In this document: positions 21,515-21,563 of the stretch, in pieces
How positions within the stretch are numbered: the stretch's first letter is position 1
Layout: the number at the start of each line of letters is the position of its first letter
Assembly: GCA_009774215.1 (NCBI GenBank)
Contig: VSNH01000048.1
Coordinates: 1-21,563, forward strand
Reading direction: 5' to 3'
DNA: 21,563 bases
From: Lachnospiraceae bacterium
GTDB taxonomy: Bacteria > Bacillota > Clostridia > Lachnospirales > Lachnospiraceae
Position numbers and translations under genes: made by a program
The notes under the pieces: model-generated
Database searches by the model: none
The model's input: only the letters and a program-made list of their open reading frames with translations
Told to the model about the DNA's origin: nothing

Positions 21515-21563
21515 ATGGGAGTATATTTTTAGGGGAATAAGCACTTTGTTTTGGCATACATAT

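Overview
The window looks like a piece of chromosome from an anaerobic, gut-type member of the Lachnospiraceae (Clostridia). Supporting this are the gene families present (DUF5722, DUF4364, a three-S1-domain S1-like protein without an IspH part, DUF6773 next to a small XRE regulator, a Csp-like subtilase), the Rho-rpmE-DUF1385-prmC-prfA gene order, strong GGAGG ribosome binding sites, and fairly G+C-rich codons. The species cannot be named from sequence alone. No rRNA, tRNA, CRISPR array, complete insertion sequence or prophage was seen.

Layout. 1-1376: 3' part of a DUF5722 glycoside-hydrolase-like gene, convergent with a leftward pair of malic enzyme (2050-3204) and a DUF4364 winged-helix protein (1390-1905). 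These two are separated by a strongly folded intergenic element. 3205-3502: divergent promoter region. 3503-8708: core gene-expression block of Rho, ribosomal protein L31 (behind a roughly 300-nt folded leader), a YqhQ/DUF1385 membrane protein, PrmC and release factor 1. PrmC methylates the GGQ glutamine of the release factor encoded next to it. 8709-9065 is a non-coding gap with a good promoter.

9066-16641: mixed rightward genes: a hemerythrin/CheX-like/receiver sensor protein, a membrane-anchored XRE regulator, an S1-domain protein, a Cof-type HAD phosphatase, a CPBP protease, a nicotinamidase-like hydrolase, a wreck of a DUF4143-type AAA ATPase gene, endonuclease III, and an unrecognised 254-aa protein. 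16649-19543: leftward CPBP protease, XRE plus DUF6773 module, and AraC regulator. 19721-21514: rightward Csp-like S8 peptidase.

The most unusual signal is not a gene. A 17-bp dyad, TTGACY-N5-RGTCAA (spacing between TTGAC and GTCAA always exactly 7), recurs: three exact copies, six with one mismatch and two with two mismatches. Ten of the eleven lie inside protein-coding sequence, in two reading frames and in unrelated genes. None occurs between 56 and 6707. Several sit in short A+T-rich islands with codons unusual for their gene. It behaves like a DNA-level signal spread through the chromosome (nucleoid or segregation protein site, dispersed regulator site, methylase target, or a tiny mobile palindrome). 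I know of no named element that matches it. Two folded intergenic elements, the L31 leader and a direct-repeat operator in front of the XRE-DUF6773 module are secondary points of interest.
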